From positions 1-38,816 of the forward strand of contig CABQLI010000011.1 of NCBI GenBank assembly GCA_902464965.1: DNA of 38,816 bases, given 5' to 3'. Source of the DNA: an uncultured Collinsella sp. (GTDB taxonomy: Bacteria > Actinomycetota > Coriobacteriia > Coriobacteriales > Coriobacteriaceae). The notes beneath the pieces are model-generated. The model worked only from the letters and a program-made list of their open reading frames with translations. It had not been told where the DNA came from and searched no databases. Both the position numbers and the translations under genes were made by a program. This document shows, one piece after another, positions 7,524 to 17,705 of this stretch (position 1 is the first letter of the stretch; every line of letters begins with the position of its first letter).

Positions 7524-8540
7524 ATGAGTGAATCGACTGCGGTGGAGGCGCCGGCGGCAAAGGAGCCGTTCTTTAAGATGTCCTCCATCCCGGGTGCCAA
7601 TATTTTGGTGCCGCTTTTGCTGGGCTGCCTGCTCAACACGCTATTCCCCGACCTGTTCAAAACACTCGGCAGCTTTACGCTTGGTATGACCCAGCAGGGC
7701 GCAGGCCCGCTCGTGGGCGCTTTTTTGCTCATCGTCGGTACGACGATTTCGTTTAAGAGTGCTCCTGCCGCCGCTGCACGCGGCGCCATCATCATCGCCG
7801 TCAAGCAGATCGTGGTCGTTGCCGTGTCGCTGCTCATCCTTTATGTGTTCAACGACAACCTGTTTGGCATCTCTGCCATGGTGATGCTGGCGGCTTGCAC
7901 CGGCGCCAACAACGCTATGTACGCTGGTCTGATGGGCACCATGGGCAATGAGGCCGAGCGTGGCGCCGTCGCCATCACCACGCTGGTTGTCGGCCCTCCG
8001 GTCACGATGATCGTGCTCGGCGCTGCCGGTCAGGCTCCGATCGGCTGGTCGCTCGTGGGCGCCATCCTGCCGATCGTCGTCGGCATTATTCTGGGCAACC
8101 TCTTCCCGAGCTTTAAGAAGATGATGGCGCCGGCACTTTCCGCCATCATCGTGCTCGTCTTCTTTGCCATGGGCTCGACCATGACCTTTGGCCAGCTCAT
8201 TAATGGCGGTCTTCCCGGTATTCTGCTCGGCGTGATCTGCTCGGTGGTCTTTGCAATTCCCGTCATCGCGGTCGATAAGCTCACGGGTGGTACGGGTGTC
8301 GCAGGTGCGGCCATTTCGAGCTGCGCCGGAGCCAATGTGGCCACGCCTGCCGCCATGGCAAGCGTCAACGAGGCCATGTACGGTGGTGCTGTGCTCGCGA
8401 CGGCTACGGCACAGGTTGCTGCCTGCGCTATCGTGACGGCCATTTTGACCCCGCTCGTTACCAGCTGGTGCCACAAGCATTTTGAGGGCCAGCAGAGCAA
8501 CAGCAAGGCAGCGACCGACAAGGCCGCCTCAGCCGCCTAA
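7524..8540 (+). CDS. kdgT: 2-keto-3-deoxygluconate permease (KdgT family)
   Basis: A 338-residue, very hydrophobic inner-membrane protein with about ten membrane segments. The N-terminal IPGANILVPLLLGCLLNTLFP resembles the KdgT family (secondary transporters that import 2-keto-3-deoxygluconate from pectin or uronate breakdown). Conserved Gly/Asn/Ala-rich segments (CTGANNAMYAGLMG; SCAGANVATPAAMA) form the internal repeats. The start is the ATG at 7524 behind AAAGGAG; a longer reading from 7503 lacks a ribosome site. No KDG kinase or aldolase gene is in the window. The exact acid transported is inferred from family and the neighbouring dehydrogenase. Confidence 0.8.
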   Translation: MSESTAVEAPAAKEPFFKMSSIPGANILVPLLLGCLLNTLFPDLFKTLGSFTLGMTQQGAGPLVGAFLLIVGTTISFKSAPAAAARGAIIIAVKQIVVVAVSLLILYVFNDNLFGISAMVMLAACTGANNAMYAGLMGTMGNEAERGAVAITTLVVGPPVTMIVLGAAGQAPIGWSLVGAILPIVVGIILGNLFPSFKKMMAPALSAIIVLVFFAMGSTMTFGQLINGGLPGILLGVICSVVFAIPVIAVDKLTGGTGVAGAAISSCAGANVATPAAMASVNEAMYGGAVLATATAQVAACAIVTAILTPLVTSWCHKHFEGQQSNSKAATDKAASAA

Positions 8541-9011
8541 TGCCAAGCGGCAATCAAAGCTAAAAAACTAGCCATGCCACAGGGCGGCCATGGGAAGGAA
8601 ATCCCGTGGCCGCTCCGCAGTTTCTGTAGGGTCTCAGGGGTACTTTACCCTGCTAAAGCTGGCATAACAGCTAGAGTGAACGTCGTACAAAGGCAAGGAA
8701 AAATACCAAACAAATCGGTGAACGGTAGTTGTTCGCGCGCGCATTTCCTGCGGGTTTGTAAAAAAAGCCATTATGATATAAAAAAAGAAACATATAACAG
8801 CCCAGATGCAGAGGGTCGCTATGCTATCCTTCTCAGACGGGTGAAATCTTGGGTTTTGGGTTGTAGTTCCAAGGTGGACAAACGTTTTTCCTGCACCAAC
8901 GTGTGGTGAAGAACGGAAGAAACCGGTAGTGCAAGCCGAAAATTCAAGAATTCAATAAGCAGCGGTGTGAGAGAGCGCCGCATTACACGTAACTAGGAGC
9001 GTGGTTACACA
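8541..9011 (+). other. 470-bp leader region upstream of pyruvate formate-lyase
   Basis: No gene is seen. It holds a 12-bp hairpin, GCGGCCATGGGA (8584-8595) / TCCCGTGGCCGC (8602-8613), without a clear T-run, which may end kdgT transcription. A distinctly AT-rich patch at about 8756-8800 (TTGTAA, then TATGATATAAAAAAAG) could house the pfl promoter, although I find no well-spaced -35/-10 pair. The remaining ~200 bases suggest a long 5' leader. I see no clear FNR or Rex palindrome. Confidence 0.4.
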
Positions 9012-11063
<2,052 letters not shown>

Positions 11064-11064
11064 C

Positions 11065-11125
11065 TATTGTTAGTGCTATACTAACAATAACGATTACTGA
11101 TTAGCGCGCCGGTTTCGGCCGGCGC
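11065..11125 (+). promoter_or_regulatory. Two hairpins between the split pfl genes
   Basis: TATTGTTAGT (11065-11074) / ACTAACAATA (11080-11089) is a perfect 10-bp stem right behind the pflB stop. GCGCCGG (11106-11112) / CCGGCGC (11119-11125) is a second stem just before the next ribosome site. Neither has a T-run. They may set the ratio of the two chains by mRNA processing or attenuation. The first also resembles separated Rex half-sites (TTGTTA...TAACAA), but with a 9-base spacer where Rex sites have 6. Confidence 0.5.
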
Positions 11126-11148
11126 CTATTAATCGAAGGAGACACATT

Positions 11149-11400
11149 ATGAAGGTTTCTGAAGTTTCCGAGACCCAGGCCGATAACCTGGTCCACATGC
11201 TCGACGCTTACGCCGAGAAGGGTGGCCACCACCTGAACATCAACGTCTTCAACCGTGAGACGCTGCTCGACGCTCAGGCTCACCCCGAGAAGTACCCGCA
11301 GCTGACCATCCGCGTTTCCGGCTATGCCGTGAACTTCCACACGCTCACCAAGGAGCAGCAGGACGAGGTCATTGCGCGTACCTTCCACGACAAGTTCTAA
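11149..11400 (+). CDS. grcA: Stand-alone glycyl-radical domain of pyruvate formate-lyase (GrcA/YfiD-like)
   Basis: An 83-residue protein equal to the C-terminal domain of PflB. It contains GGHHLNINVFNRETLLDAQ (25-43), PEKYPQLTIRVSGYAV with radical glycine G58, and the terminal TKEQQDEVIARTF. In E. coli, GrcA/YfiD is a spare domain that rescues oxygen-damaged full-length PflB. Here the main enzyme has no such domain of its own, so this chain should be an obligate subunit. Its length plus that of the 683-residue chain equals one intact PflB. GAAGGAG lies eight bases before the ATG at 11149. It is the substrate of PflA, which abstracts hydrogen from G58. Confidence 0.93.
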   Translation: MKVSEVSETQADNLVHMLDAYAEKGGHHLNINVFNRETLLDAQAHPEKYPQLTIRVSGYAVNFHTLTKEQQDEVIARTFHDKF

Positions 11401-11418
11401 AGGGACTCAACTCCCACC

Positions 11419-11522
11419 GGAGACCCGGTAAGGCCTACGCACTTTGCCTCTCAAACGTCCTCGCCGCTTCGCGGCTGCGGAATGTTTGCGAGACAAAGTG
11501 CTCCCGGCCTTGCCGGGTCTCC
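11419..11522 (+). repeat. Long hairpin with GTCCTCG/TGCGGAAT core, copy A
   Basis: Nested stems: 11419-11435 with 11506-11522 (17 bp, one wobble), 11439-11446 with 11494-11501, TCTC with GAGA, AAAC with GTTT. The core loop has GTCCTCG (11457-11463) on the 5' side and CTGCGGAAT (11475-11483) on the 3' side, capped by CCGC-TTC-GCGG. Located after grcA. There is no T-run, so it is not a simple terminator. The 3' flank TCCTGCGTTG also recurs in other copies. Confidence 0.85.
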
Positions 11523-11564
11523 TGCGTTGTCGTCCTTTAGGGAACCACGCTAAATTAAATTGGT

Positions 11565-11709
11565 GTCCTCGGACATGCAAAGAGGCTCGCTGCGCACTTC
11601 GTGCGGCGAGCCTCTTTGCGTCCTGCGGAATGTTTTGGGAGGTAGCCCAAACAGCCCCGGCGGGGTCCTGTGTAGTCACCCTTTAGGCGGAACTCTCCTA
11701 ATTATTTGG
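11565..11709 (+). repeat. Long hairpin, copy B: core and inner stem kept, 5' outer arm lost; tandem to copy A
   Basis: GTCCTCGGACATG (11565-11577) faces CGTCCTGCGGAATG (11619-11632), closed by the 13-bp stem 11578-11590 / 11606-11618 and a CGCAC-TTC-GTGCG tip. The 3' side continues TTTTGGGAGGTAGCCC, like the arm of copy E, but no 5' partner is present. Tails after A and B align (GTC..CCTTTAGG...AATTA..TTGG at about 11530-11563 and 11675-11710), so A and B look like a diverged tandem duplication of about 145 bp. Together they fill the grcA-lacI gap. Confidence 0.7.
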
Positions 11710-11775
11710 ATGAGTCGTTTACTTACTTGTACTGTTACCGTCTTCCCGCTCTTGTTGGGGTATGCTTTATTCGTA

Positions 11776-11793
11776 TGTAAACGTATGACATGT
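11776..11793 (+). promoter_or_regulatory. Probable autoregulatory operator of the LacI-family regulator
   Basis: TGTAAACGTATGACATGT matches the operators found downstream at 12926-12959 (GAAAACGTTTGACATAT). It lies directly before the regulator's ribosome site, which suits autorepression. TTGTTG (11753-11758) with TATGTA 16 bases on is a possible promoter just ahead of it. Confidence 0.5.
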
Positions 11794-11810
11794 TGATGGG
11801 GGAGGGTGCT

Positions 11811-12821
11811 ATGGCTCGCGAGGGCGCTCGTTCTAAGGATTCGGCTAAGCCTGGCATCAAGGAAGTTGCAGCGGTGGCGGGGGTTTCGCCTACTACGGTA
11901 TCTCGCGTGCTTAATAATCGCGGCTATATTAGCCAAGAGACCCGCGATAAGGTCCATGCCGCGATGAAGCGCATCAACTATACGCCCAACGATATCGCCC
12001 GTGCCATGCTCAACGGTCGCCTGAATCTAATAGGTATGATAGTCCCCTATGTCAGCAGCCCGTTTCATGCCCAAGCGGTCCAAGCCGTTGAGCGTACCCT
12101 GGCCGAAAACGGTTTTAAGATGTTGCTGTGCAATAGCGCCAATCGACCTGATCTTGAGCGTTCTTATATCGATATGCTTCGGCGCAATATGGTTGATGGC
12201 GTCATCGTCAACTCGCTTAATATCGGTGCCGAGGCGTATGCCGAGATGGGCTTGAGTCTGGTTGGTATCGACTGCGACCTTGGCGAGACCTCTGTTCAGA
12301 TTGCGAGCGACAGCTATGGCATCGGCGAACTTGCCACGCGTCGCCTGATCGATGACGGGTGTTCGCGCATCTTGTGCCTGCGCAACAATAGCCGCATGCG
12401 TATGCCTGCCAATAAGCGTACCGATGCCTACCACGATGTTGTGGAGCAGGCCGGTTTGCCCGCGCTTGTCCGTGAGGTCGAGTTCGTTAAGTCCGACGAC
12501 GAAAAGAGTGCGGTCGTTGCGAAGATCCTCGATGAGAACCCCGATATTGACGGCATCTTTGCGGGAGACGACACGATGGCGGCCATCTGCCTCAACGTGA
12601 TGAAGCGGCGCGGCTTGAGCGCTCCGGACGATATTAAGGTCGTGGGCGCGGATGGCGCCCGCCGCACTATGACGTTTATGCCTGACTTAACAACCGTTCG
12701 TCAAGATATCGATCGCATCGGAGAGCTCGCGGCGCAATCCATCATCGCTCTTGTTAACGGTGAAAAGCCCGAATCGAATACCAAGCTCCCCGTTGAACTC
12801 ATTGAGGGCAAAACCGCGTAG
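11811..12821 (+). CDS. LacI/GalR-family regulator of the fructoside locus
   Basis: A 336-residue repressor. The N-terminal LacI helix-turn-helix is KEVAAVAGVSPTTVSRVLNN (about 18-37) with the hinge ARAMLNGRLNLIG, followed by a periplasmic-binding-protein-like sugar domain. The ATG at 11811 is chosen because GGGGGAGGG lies before it; an in-frame ATG at 11790 lacks a good site. It is immediately followed by two GH32-type genes and a PTS permease, whose promoter carries three copies of the sequence also found in front of this gene. It is therefore expected to control sucrose or fructo-oligosaccharide uptake and to be relieved by a sugar or sugar phosphate. The inducer is not determinable here. 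Confidence 0.9.
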   Translation: MAREGARSKDSAKPGIKEVAAVAGVSPTTVSRVLNNRGYISQETRDKVHAAMKRINYTPNDIARAMLNGRLNLIGMIVPYVSSPFHAQAVQAVERTLAENGFKMLLCNSANRPDLERSYIDMLRRNMVDGVIVNSLNIGAEAYAEMGLSLVGIDCDLGETSVQIASDSYGIGELATRRLIDDGCSRILCLRNNSRMRMPANKRTDAYHDVVEQAGLPALVREVEFVKSDDEKSAVVAKILDENPDIDGIFAGDDTMAAICLNVMKRRGLSAPDDIKVVGADGARRTMTFMPDLTTVRQDIDRIGELAAQSIIALVNGEKPESNTKLPVELIEGKTA

Positions 12822-12874
12822 TTCATCCCGTGCCAAAAGAATTCCTCAAACGCCTCTGATGACCGTTCGCCGCC

Positions 12875-12962
12875 ATATGTCAACCGTTTGCCGACGACTG
12901 GAACTGCGAAAAGACGTATTAGTGTGAAAACGTTTGACATATGAAAACGATTGACATATCTT
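12875..12962 (+). promoter_or_regulatory. Fructoside-operon promoter with three LacI-type operators
   Basis: Two 17-bp direct repeats lie end to end: GAAAACGTTTGACATAT (12926-12942) and GAAAACGATTGACATAT (12943-12959). An inverted third copy (ATATGTCAACCGTTTG) is at 12875-12890. The TTGACA of the first repeat (12934-12939), a 17-base spacer and TATCTT (12957-12962) form the promoter, so the repressor would sit directly on the -35 and spacer. The upstream copy could allow looping. Confidence 0.75.
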
Positions 12963-13005
12963 GCAGTTGTACCGAGTTAGTATCTTGTGGGAAAGGAAGT
13001 CTCGG

Positions 13006-14388
13006 ATGCACAAGGTGTATTACCAGCCTGAGGGAATTTGGGTAGGCGACATCATGCCGTACGGCGAGGACGGCACGTTCTATCTCTATCACCAGCGTGA
13101 CACGCGAAACCCCGGTCCTTTCGGAGAGCCGTTTGGTTGGGCACTCGCGACGACCAAGGATTTCGTCAACTACAAGGACTTTGGCGAGAGCCTTGAGCGT
13201 GGCGGCGACGAGGAAGTCGACCAGTATGTTTATGCCGGCACGGTGTTTAAGGTGGGCGACAAGTACCATGCGCTCTACACTGGTTGCAATCGCGATAAGG
13301 TCCGCGCACGCTTGATGAAGCAGGTTCTTCTTCACGCAACGAGTGACGACGCCGTCAAGTGGGAGAAGAACATCGCCGAGACGCTGCTTCCGCCCCAGGA
13401 AGGTTACGATGACCGCAACTGGCGCGATCCCTTTGTGCTTTGGGATGAGGAGAACGAAGAGTACATGCTCATCCTCGGCACGCGCGTGGGCGAGGACAAA
13501 CGTCTGATGACCGGGCGTCTGGTCAAGTTCACCTCCAAGGACCTGGATACCTGGGAGTTCCAGGGCGACTGGTGGAATCCGGGCCTTTACACCATGTTCG
13601 AGATGCCTGATCTCTTTAAGATGGGCGACTGGTGGTATCTGGTGTTCTCCGAGTACAGTGATGGCAACAAGACCCGTTACCGCATGTCTCGCTCCATCAA
13701 CGGTCCTTGGATCACTCCTGCTGACGATTCATTCGATGGCCGCGCGTACTATGCCGCGCGTACCGCATTTGATGGCGAGCGCCGCGTTCTCTTTGGTTGG
13801 GTTCCTACGCGTGACGAGGGTGGCGATCCCAGCTCTTACCTGTGGGGTGGCACCTTTATGCCTCTCGAGATCGTTCAGCGTGCCGACGGAACGCTCGGCA
13901 CCAAGCTCCCTGACAGCATGCTTGGCGCCTTTGGCGAGGCTAAGGCAGTCGAGGCCTTTGAGCTTTCCTGCGAGTCGGGCAAGGTCGAGCAGGTGCTCGC
14001 CGCGGATGCCGGTTCCACCTATATGCTCGATGCCGACATCGAGCTCGCCGGTGACGCCGCCGGCTTCTCGGTGAAGCTTGCCGAGGACGCCGAGTCCGGT
14101 CTTGCCTATGAGTTCCGCGCCAACCTGCGCGAGGGCAAGCTCGAGTTCACGCCGGCTCCCCAGTACCCGTGGTTCCAGGTCAACAACATGGGCCTCGAGC
14201 GTCCGTTGTTCTTTAAGGGCGAGGGCACTCACCATGTGCGTCTGGTCGTCGACGACGACATCGCGACCATCTTTGTCGATGATGTTGCGCTCAACGCTCG
14301 CTTCTGCAACAAGCAGGGCCAGGGTGTGGCGCTTACCGTCACCGACGGTGCGCTCAAGTGCGCAAATGCAACGATCGCGTCTCTGTAA
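13006..14388 (+). CDS. Atypical GH32-type beta-fructosidase-like glycosidase
   Basis: A 460-residue five-bladed-propeller glycosidase of the GH32/GH43-like clan. In place of WMNDPNG it has GIWVGDIMPY with presumed nucleophile D15. The stabiliser motif is RDP (141-143) and the acid/base motif is FEMPDLF (E200) instead of ECPDL. The C-terminal third (about 310-460) is a beta-sandwich. There is no signal peptide, so it is intracellular and should act on sugars imported by the neighbouring PTS or on short fructosides. The ATG at 13006 has GAAAGGAAG before it. It is first in the operon. Specificity differs from the canonical GH32 gene at 15987 and could be fructan, sucrose 6-phosphate or another fructoside. 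Confidence 0.82.
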   Translation: MHKVYYQPEGIWVGDIMPYGEDGTFYLYHQRDTRNPGPFGEPFGWALATTKDFVNYKDFGESLERGGDEEVDQYVYAGTVFKVGDKYHALYTGCNRDKVRARLMKQVLLHATSDDAVKWEKNIAETLLPPQEGYDDRNWRDPFVLWDEENEEYMLILGTRVGEDKRLMTGRLVKFTSKDLDTWEFQGDWWNPGLYTMFEMPDLFKMGDWWYLVFSEYSDGNKTRYRMSRSINGPWITPADDSFDGRAYYAARTAFDGERRVLFGWVPTRDEGGDPSSYLWGGTFMPLEIVQRADGTLGTKLPDSMLGAFGEAKAVEAFELSCESGKVEQVLAADAGSTYMLDADIELAGDAAGFSVKLAEDAESGLAYEFRANLREGKLEFTPAPQYPWFQVNNMGLERPLFFKGEGTHHVRLVVDDDIATIFVDDVALNARFCNKQGQGVALTVTDGALKCANATIASL

Positions 14389-14433
14389 TGGCATCAAAAC
14401 GTCTTATGATTTCGTAAAGGAATGGAGAGGAAC

Positions 14434-15885
14434 ATGGACTACAAAGTAGTGTCTCAGCAAGTCGTCGATAACGTCGGCGGTTTGGAGAACATCGAGGGCG
14501 CCACGCATTGCGTTACGCGTCTGCGTCTGGTGCTCAAGGATACGAGCAAGTACAACAAGGCCGAGCTCGAGAACATCGATGGCGTCAAGGGCGTGCTGTA
14601 CAACAGCGGCCAGCTCATGATCATCTTCGGTACCGGTACCGTCAACAAGGTCTACGATGAGTTTATGGCTCTGACGGGCGTTAAGGAGATCAGCGCTTCC
14701 GAGGTCAAGGGCGCCGAGGCGGACAAGAAGGGCAAGTTCTTCTCGGTCCTCAAGGTATTCTCGGACATCTTTATCCCCATCATTCCCGCCTTCGTCGGCG
14801 CCGCTATCATCATCGGCCTTAAGTCGCTGATCGTTGCCAACGGCCTCTTTGGCATGGAGGGCAGCCTTGCCGATCACAGCGAGTTCCTCAAGAACCTCGC
14901 AAGCTTCTTTGCCATTATCGCCACCACGTTTGACTACCTGCCTGTCCTGGTTATGTACAGCGCGGTGAAGCGTTTTGGCGGTAACCCGATTCTGGGCATC
15001 CTCGTCGGTATCGTCATGGTTCACCCGAGCCTTATGAACCGCAACACGTTCGTTATGGATCCGACGGGTGCTGAGTACTGGAACTTTGGTCCGCTCTCCA
15101 TTCCCATGGTTGCTTTCCAGGGTGGCGTGTTCCCTGCAATCCTGACTGCCTGGTTTATGGCCAAGGTCGAAAAGATTGCCCAGAAGTACATCCCCGAGGT
15201 CGTTTCGTTCGTCTTTGTCCCGACCGTTACCCTGATTCTTGCTAACGTCGCCCTGTTCACCGTGTTCGGCCCGCTCGGCAACCTGATCGGCGACGTCCTC
15301 GCCGGCGTAATCGATATCCTGTACAACAGGATGGGCGTCTTTGGTGCCTTTGTCTTCGCCGCGTTCCTGCAGCCGCTTGTCGTTACCGGTACGCATCAGT
15401 TCATCCAGGGTATCGAGGCAAACCTCGTTGCCACGACTGGCTTCAACTACATCCAGGCCATCTGGTCGGTTTCCATCATCGCCCAGGGCGGCGGCGCCAT
15501 CGGCATGTACCTCATTCACAAGAAGCATTCCAAAGAGCGCAACATCTGCATGTCGTCCTTTATCCCGACGCTGGTCGGTATCTCCGAGCCCGCAATCTTT
15601 GCTGCAAACATGCGCTACTCGATCATCCCGTTCATCTGCGCTTGCATCGGTGCAGGCTGCGGCGGTGCCTTCGTGAAGCTCTTTGAGGTGCGCGCCATCG
15701 GTCAGGGTCTGACCGGCGTGCTTGGCCTGCTCATCGTTACGCCCGAGACGCTCGTGTGGTATGTGGCTGGCAATCTCATCGCCTTCATCGTGCCGATCGT
15801 CTTGATCTTTGCCTACAACAAGGCAAAGGGCGTGCCGACCACCGATGAAGAGGGCGCTGGCGCTGGCTTCGACGTTAGCTTCTAG
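14434..15885 (+). CDS. PTS system EIIBC component, sucrose/beta-glucoside family
   Basis: 483 residues: an N-terminal EIIB domain with phospho-cysteine C26 (ATHCVTRLR) and an EIIC domain of about ten membrane segments (from about residue 100), including GTHQFIQGIEANLVA and the ISEPAIF region. It imports and phosphorylates a disaccharide at the membrane, most likely sucrose given the flanking GH32 enzymes. There is no EIIA domain, so a separate EIIA (Crr-like) must supply phosphate. The ATG at 14434 follows GGAGAGG; an in-frame ATG at 14422 is possible. It is co-transcribed with the preceding glycosidase (45-base gap). Confidence 0.9.
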   Translation: MDYKVVSQQVVDNVGGLENIEGATHCVTRLRLVLKDTSKYNKAELENIDGVKGVLYNSGQLMIIFGTGTVNKVYDEFMALTGVKEISASEVKGAEADKKGKFFSVLKVFSDIFIPIIPAFVGAAIIIGLKSLIVANGLFGMEGSLADHSEFLKNLASFFAIIATTFDYLPVLVMYSAVKRFGGNPILGILVGIVMVHPSLMNRNTFVMDPTGAEYWNFGPLSIPMVAFQGGVFPAILTAWFMAKVEKIAQKYIPEVVSFVFVPTVTLILANVALFTVFGPLGNLIGDVLAGVIDILYNRMGVFGAFVFAAFLQPLVVTGTHQFIQGIEANLVATTGFNYIQAIWSVSIIAQGGGAIGMYLIHKKHSKERNICMSSFIPTLVGISEPAIFAANMRYSIIPFICACIGAGCGGAFVKLFEVRAIGQGLTGVLGLLIVTPETLVWYVAGNLIAFIVPIVLIFAYNKAKGVPTTDEEGAGAGFDVSF

Positions 15886-15922
15886 TTGAGCCGTTCAGCG
15901 TAATGTGCGGATAAGTCCATTT

Positions 15923-15964
15923 GGGGAAGGGCGTTCGGCTCGTGCGAGTCGAGCGTCCTTTCCC
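15923..15964 (+). terminator. Hairpin between PTS and GH32 genes
   Basis: GGGGAAGGGCGTTCG (about 15923-15937) pairs, with two wobbles, with CGAGCGTCCTTTCCC (15950-15964). No T-run follows. It may be an attenuator or mRNA-stabilising element inside the fructoside operon and not a full terminator. Confidence 0.4.
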
Positions 15965-15986
15965 ATAGACGAGAAAGTCAACGGCG

Positions 15987-17429
15987 ATGTTTAATCAAAA
16001 AAATAAGGTGACACGCGCGGACTATGAGCAGTGGCGTGCCGGACAGGATGAGACGGCGGCTCGCATCGCATTCGACCCCGATAGGCTTTTGTTCCATGTG
16101 GAGCCTGAGCTTGGCTGGCTCAACGACCCCAATGGTTTGGTTCAGATTGGTGATACGTATCACATCTATCATCAATACGATCCGTTCGATGCTGCGCATG
16201 GCGGTCCAGTGCTTTGGAACCATCTGACGACAAAGGATTTTGTGACGTACGAGAATCACGGCCCCGTGCTGTTCCCCGATTCCGATTTGGATTCGAGTGG
16301 AGCGTATTCTGGTTCTGCCTTTGTACGTGATGGCAAGATTCACTACTTCTATACCGGCAACGTTAAGCATTTTGACCGTGATGATTACGACTACGTGTTG
16401 ACGGGCCGTGAGCAAAACCAGATTCATATGGTTGCCGAGAATCCCGACGAATTGGGCGAGAAGTGCATAGCTGTTGGACCGGTCGATTACCCCGACGATA
16501 TCGGTACGCACGTGCGCGACCCCAAGATCCTTGAGCACGATGGTATCTACTACATGGTTCTGGGCGCTCGTACGAAAGACGACCGTGGCTGCGTGCTTGT
16601 CTATACCTCGCGCAATCTTGAGGACTGGAGCTATGCGACGCGCATTGAGTTGGGCGAGAAGTTTGGCTTTATGTGGGAGTGCCCCGATCTGTTTGAGCTC
16701 GATGGCGAGCTTATTCTCGTTTGCTGTCCGCAGGGTGTGCCTGCCGATGGTTGGCGTTACCGCAATCCGCATCAGTGCGTGTGGTTCCCCATCGAGGCCG
16801 ATTGGGAGGCGCCGAGCTTTAAAATCGTCGGGCAGGGCATGCCCCCGATAGTCGATGCCGGTTTTGATTTCTATGCTCCGCAGTCCTTTGAGGATGCTGC
16901 AGGCCGGCGTTTGATGATCGGATGGTCGGGTTGCCCCGATGCGACGGCAGAAAACCCGACGGTGGCGCGCGGGTGGCAGTGCGCGTTGACGGTGCCGCGA
17001 GAGCTGAGCATGCGCGATGGTAAGCTCTGCCAGCAGCCGGCGCACGAGATTGAGAGGATGCGCGGCGGCTGCGTTCGTGCTGTAGGCGAAGAGACCGTCG
17101 AGGAGCCGGGACGCCTGTTTGATGTCGTGGTTTCCTGTGAGGGCGCCAAGATGATCGAGCTCGAAATCCGCAAGGGTGTCTTTGTGCGTTATGCGGAGGG
17201 GATGCTTACCCTCGATATGGGTAATGAAGGCTATGGGCGAGACCGGAGGTCGATTGAGCTCAGCGAGCTTCGCGACCTGCGCGTGCTTTCGGACACTACG
17301 ATGGTCGAGATTTTTGCCAACGGCGGCGAGGCAGCACTTACGAGCCGTACCTATTCGCCGGCGGTTTCGGCGATGGGGTTGCATGCCGAGGGTGCGGCGT
17401 CGATGGATTTCTACCGTCTCGCGTATTAA
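15987..17429 (+). CDS. scrB: GH32 beta-fructofuranosidase / sucrose-6-phosphate hydrolase
   Basis: A 480-residue intracellular invertase-type enzyme with all canonical GH32 motifs: WLNDPNG with nucleophile D47, SGS at 108-110, RDP (177-179), and ECPDLF with acid/base E231. It hydrolyses sucrose 6-phosphate delivered by the PTS to glucose 6-phosphate and fructose. It lies downstream of the EIIBC gene, separated by a hairpin, and is probably in the same regulon. The ribosome site before 15987 is weak (GAGAAAG), so expression may be modest. The C-terminal beta-sandwich is complete. Action on unphosphorylated sucrose or short fructans is also possible. Confidence 0.9.
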   Translation: MFNQKNKVTRADYEQWRAGQDETAARIAFDPDRLLFHVEPELGWLNDPNGLVQIGDTYHIYHQYDPFDAAHGGPVLWNHLTTKDFVTYENHGPVLFPDSDLDSSGAYSGSAFVRDGKIHYFYTGNVKHFDRDDYDYVLTGREQNQIHMVAENPDELGEKCIAVGPVDYPDDIGTHVRDPKILEHDGIYYMVLGARTKDDRGCVLVYTSRNLEDWSYATRIELGEKFGFMWECPDLFELDGELILVCCPQGVPADGWRYRNPHQCVWFPIEADWEAPSFKIVGQGMPPIVDAGFDFYAPQSFEDAAGRRLMIGWSGCPDATAENPTVARGWQCALTVPRELSMRDGKLCQQPAHEIERMRGGCVRAVGEETVEEPGRLFDVVVSCEGAKMIELEIRKGVFVRYAEGMLTLDMGNEGYGRDRRSIELSELRDLRVLSDTTMVEIFANGGEAALTSRTYSPAVSAMGLHAEGAASMDFYRLAY

Positions 17430-17705
17430 CCGTGCGTGGAACACGATTGGACTTGCTGGGCGGAATGTGTCGCAGTTGCCGCAGCGAACTACCGTTTATC
17501 GCGTATAGCTACCGTTTGCGGAGTAAGTAACACCTATTAATAAACCGTGTAAAATCTCAGGTAAGCACGGAGTTTTCCAGGGAGACGCTGTCCTTTGTTG
17601 TGTGCAAGGGGCGGCGTCTCTTTGGCGCTTTGCGGCCGTTGTGCAACAGTGCGGCGGCGCGTGCCATGTATTGAAAAGCCAATGTCGAGATGGGTCGTGA
17701 TAAGA

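Noticed and set aside
8756..8800. Defined pfl promoter in the AT-rich patch
   Set aside because: TTGTAA and TATAAA/TATGAT are present, but spacings (15 and 10 bases) do not make a convincing promoter.
11065..11089. Rex operator between the pfl chains
   Set aside because: Half-sites resemble TTGTTA/TAACAA, but the spacer is 9 bases and Rex sites have 6; kept only as a hairpin.
11419..11522. attC integron site or ordinary Rho-independent terminator
   Set aside because: No RYYYAAC/GTTRRRY core sites, gene cassettes or integrase, and no T-run after the stem.
11401..11700. Small open frames on both strands after grcA
   Set aside because: They run through the hairpin arms and have no ribosome sites; the region is structural repeat sequence.
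15978..17444. 488-codon minus-strand open frame over the GH32 gene
   Set aside because: Antisense shadow; GH32 catalytic motifs are on the plus strand.
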